Assembly (NCBI RefSeq): GCF_910592395.1
Contig: NC_088314.1
Location: forward strand, 2,294,001-2,358,000
DNA: 64,000 nucleotides
Source: Lineus longissimus
Lineage: Eukaryota > Nemertea > Pilidiophora > Heteronemertea > Lineidae
Reading direction: 5' to 3'
The position numbers were made by a program, and so were the translations under genes. Every line of letters starts with the position of its first letter. Positions within the stretch are counted from its first letter, which is position 1. The notes under the pieces were generated by a model that was given only the letters and a program-made list of their open reading frames with translations, was not told the DNA's origin and ran no database searches. This document shows positions 62,319 to 64,000 of this stretch, piece after piece.

Positions 62319-64000
62319 ATTTCGCACTTTTATCAACACTTAAACGGGACAATATTCTCGCGACTATATGCCAAGTCTACCAAAAAGTAAGATAAAGTCA
62401 AGTCACGATGTAGACCGTAGGGCCTACCAAAACGAGGACAAACTTTAGCTACATCATAAACGTAGGCCCTACTCACAACTTCTTCTATTCTTCCCTAACA
62501 GTTATAATCGTAAGAGTAAAATAAGAAGCTCCTGCCATTCCGATCTTTACACTGTTTATACACTGTGTTGTCTCCATGGAATGTCCAATACGATACCGTT
62601 ATAACAAGGTGCTTGGTCTACATGTAAATTAAAATCACAGCGAAATAAGTAGTCAACAACAAAGAATCACTTGTGAAAAACACGAAATATCGTTCCACAT
62701 TATACAAACACTTTACATGCTGTATATTCCTCAATATTCAGAAAACAAAATACGAAAAATTTCACACTGTTTACTGGAATTTTCAATGTGACAACAACAG
62801 AGCATGCGTAATCAGCCAAAAAGAAATAAAGGGGCTAATACAGGTCATACTGGGGCCCTCCATGGCAGGTATATAGGTAGGCCTGCTCGACATACATCCA
62901 CATAGGCCTAGGAAGCCAAGTCTGCTTGCGTAACTTGATCCTCAAATATCGTGTGTGCGTTAAAGCGGTTGAAATGCTTAGATATAGCTGTGGTATTTGT
63001 TTTTAAACCAAGCCTCTGGCATTCGTTTTGATAATGAGATCATTATGGCAGTAATGTAGCAAAATATTAAACTATAGAGCAAGCAAAGGCCTACAGTGGC
63101 GAAATAAGAAAAATGTGTCTACGATGCCCTATCGAATGAATAGACTGACCGGTCATATGCAAGCCACAATAGACTCGCTTTCCCTTTTCTCAAAATAATT
63201 TTAAGGCTGTAGTGCATTCTATCCACCCCTTCATTCCACCAGCAACAAAAGATCGGGCAGGCCCATTGTTCCGGAAATCTATTCCCTATCCAATACTGCC
63301 GTGTTTATTGGGTGCCGTGGTCTCCTTGACTCTTAAACTGATCGCTTGACTGACTTTATGCAATACAATTCAATTAATTCTGTATTAATACCAGAGATGA
63401 AAAAGGAAGGACGAGGCTTTGCCAGGTTTAGCATAGATGGCATTGTCAAGATGTTCAACGAGAGATGGCAATCGGAATGAGAAGCTAGGTTACACTACTA
63501 CGCAACCGCGTGCTAACTATACGTCGTTATGTGACTCTACCAACCGTGGCCGCCATTTTGGATCCGCTCCTCCGCGATTCGTTGAGTGGATCACAGGTTC
63601 GTGAAGATACCAGGATCATAGCGGTCGATCAGCCCAGAATTATTTGATAAACACTCAAACTGAATGAACTTTACACACACATTTCTCTTTGATATCGTCA
63701 CGCGCCTGCGACCAATCCGGGATCTCGTTGTGTAATAAATATCCAGTTGAAATATATGTGTTGGCAGAGAGAAAGTATCTCAGCTAGTGTCAATCTTAGT
63801 TGGAACGTGAACCTGGGATGAAGAGGAGAAGCAAGAATATTGTATATCTGCCGGTGGTTTCGTGGCCTTCGTATTGGTCATTTGTTATGCTGTAAACTCA
63901 GGGTATCCCCTGGGGTGCCTCACACATGTTTTATATATGGTAACCATGAGACTAATCAATCCCATTTGGTTGATTGGATTGCTATGTCAGTGTCTTTGTT
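62319..64000. other. SPEC3 upstream region, no gene seen
   Basis: No coding exon on either strand. CCAAAATGGCGGCCACGG (minus strand, about 63,544-63,561) is a YY1-type promoter motif, so a distal start for SPEC3 or a plus-strand gene beyond the right edge may begin here. The left part holds a weakly repeated TAGGCCTA(C) motif. Confidence 0.4.

Noticed and set aside
1-64000. tRNA or rRNA genes
   Set aside because: I saw no cloverleaf with A and B boxes and no rRNA-like sequence by eye; a tRNAscan or Infernal run would be decisive.

Overview
This window is eukaryotic genomic DNA from an animal, probably a marine invertebrate bilaterian. Every confident gene is split by GT-AG introns and matches an animal family (GANP/MCM3AP, soluble guanylate cyclase beta-2, ST7, SPEC3/stum). 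The many ACATGTA motifs, the GAC-rich repeat with an AGCTCACC...GGTGAGCT hairpin and the MITEs fit molluscs, brachiopods, echinoderms, hemichordates or amphioxus. I cannot name the species or phylum from sequence alone. All confident genes lie on the minus strand.

Layout, left to right. (1) 1-3,241: intron 1 and first coding exon of an ST7 homologue; the rest lies off the left edge. (2) 3,868-17,823: a complete GANP/MCM3AP gene. I traced 24 coding exons that keep phase throughout and give 2,004 residues. It carries two MITE-like or repeat insertions in introns. (3) 19,804-22,310: a TATA-box gene for a 75-residue secreted peptide precursor with a polybasic cleavage site and a two-cysteine C-terminal peptide. 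(4) 25,659-33,814 and 39,012-43,842: two tandem four-exon genes for secreted, helical, long-chain-cytokine-like proteins (289 and 196 residues). They share intron phases 1/0/0, the spacing from a helix-A Trp to the exon 2/3 junction, and the spacing from that junction to a Gly-hydrophobic-Pro motif. The Trp spacing and the junction also match what I recall of vertebrate CNTF. The introns of the first gene hold a Ty3/gypsy remnant, a 938-bp TIR element with a perfect 9-bp target duplication, and a 225-bp tandem repeat. (5) 46,474-58,524: a complete soluble guanylate cyclase beta-2-type gene (707 residues, C-terminal CaaX box), whose first coding exon carries only the ATG. (6) 60,209-62,318: a complete SPEC3/stum-family membrane protein gene (399 residues).

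Functionally the window does not look like an operon-like pathway. Housekeeping genes (ST7, GANP) and conserved signalling or membrane genes (sGC beta-2, SPEC3) flank a central stretch, about 19.8-44 kb, that holds three fast-evolving secreted-ligand genes and most of the mobile DNA. The two cytokine-like genes are the most interesting content, because IL-6/CNTF-type ligands are poorly known outside vertebrates and arthropods. The family assignment is an inference from gene structure, predicted helices and short motifs, and needs profile or structure searches.
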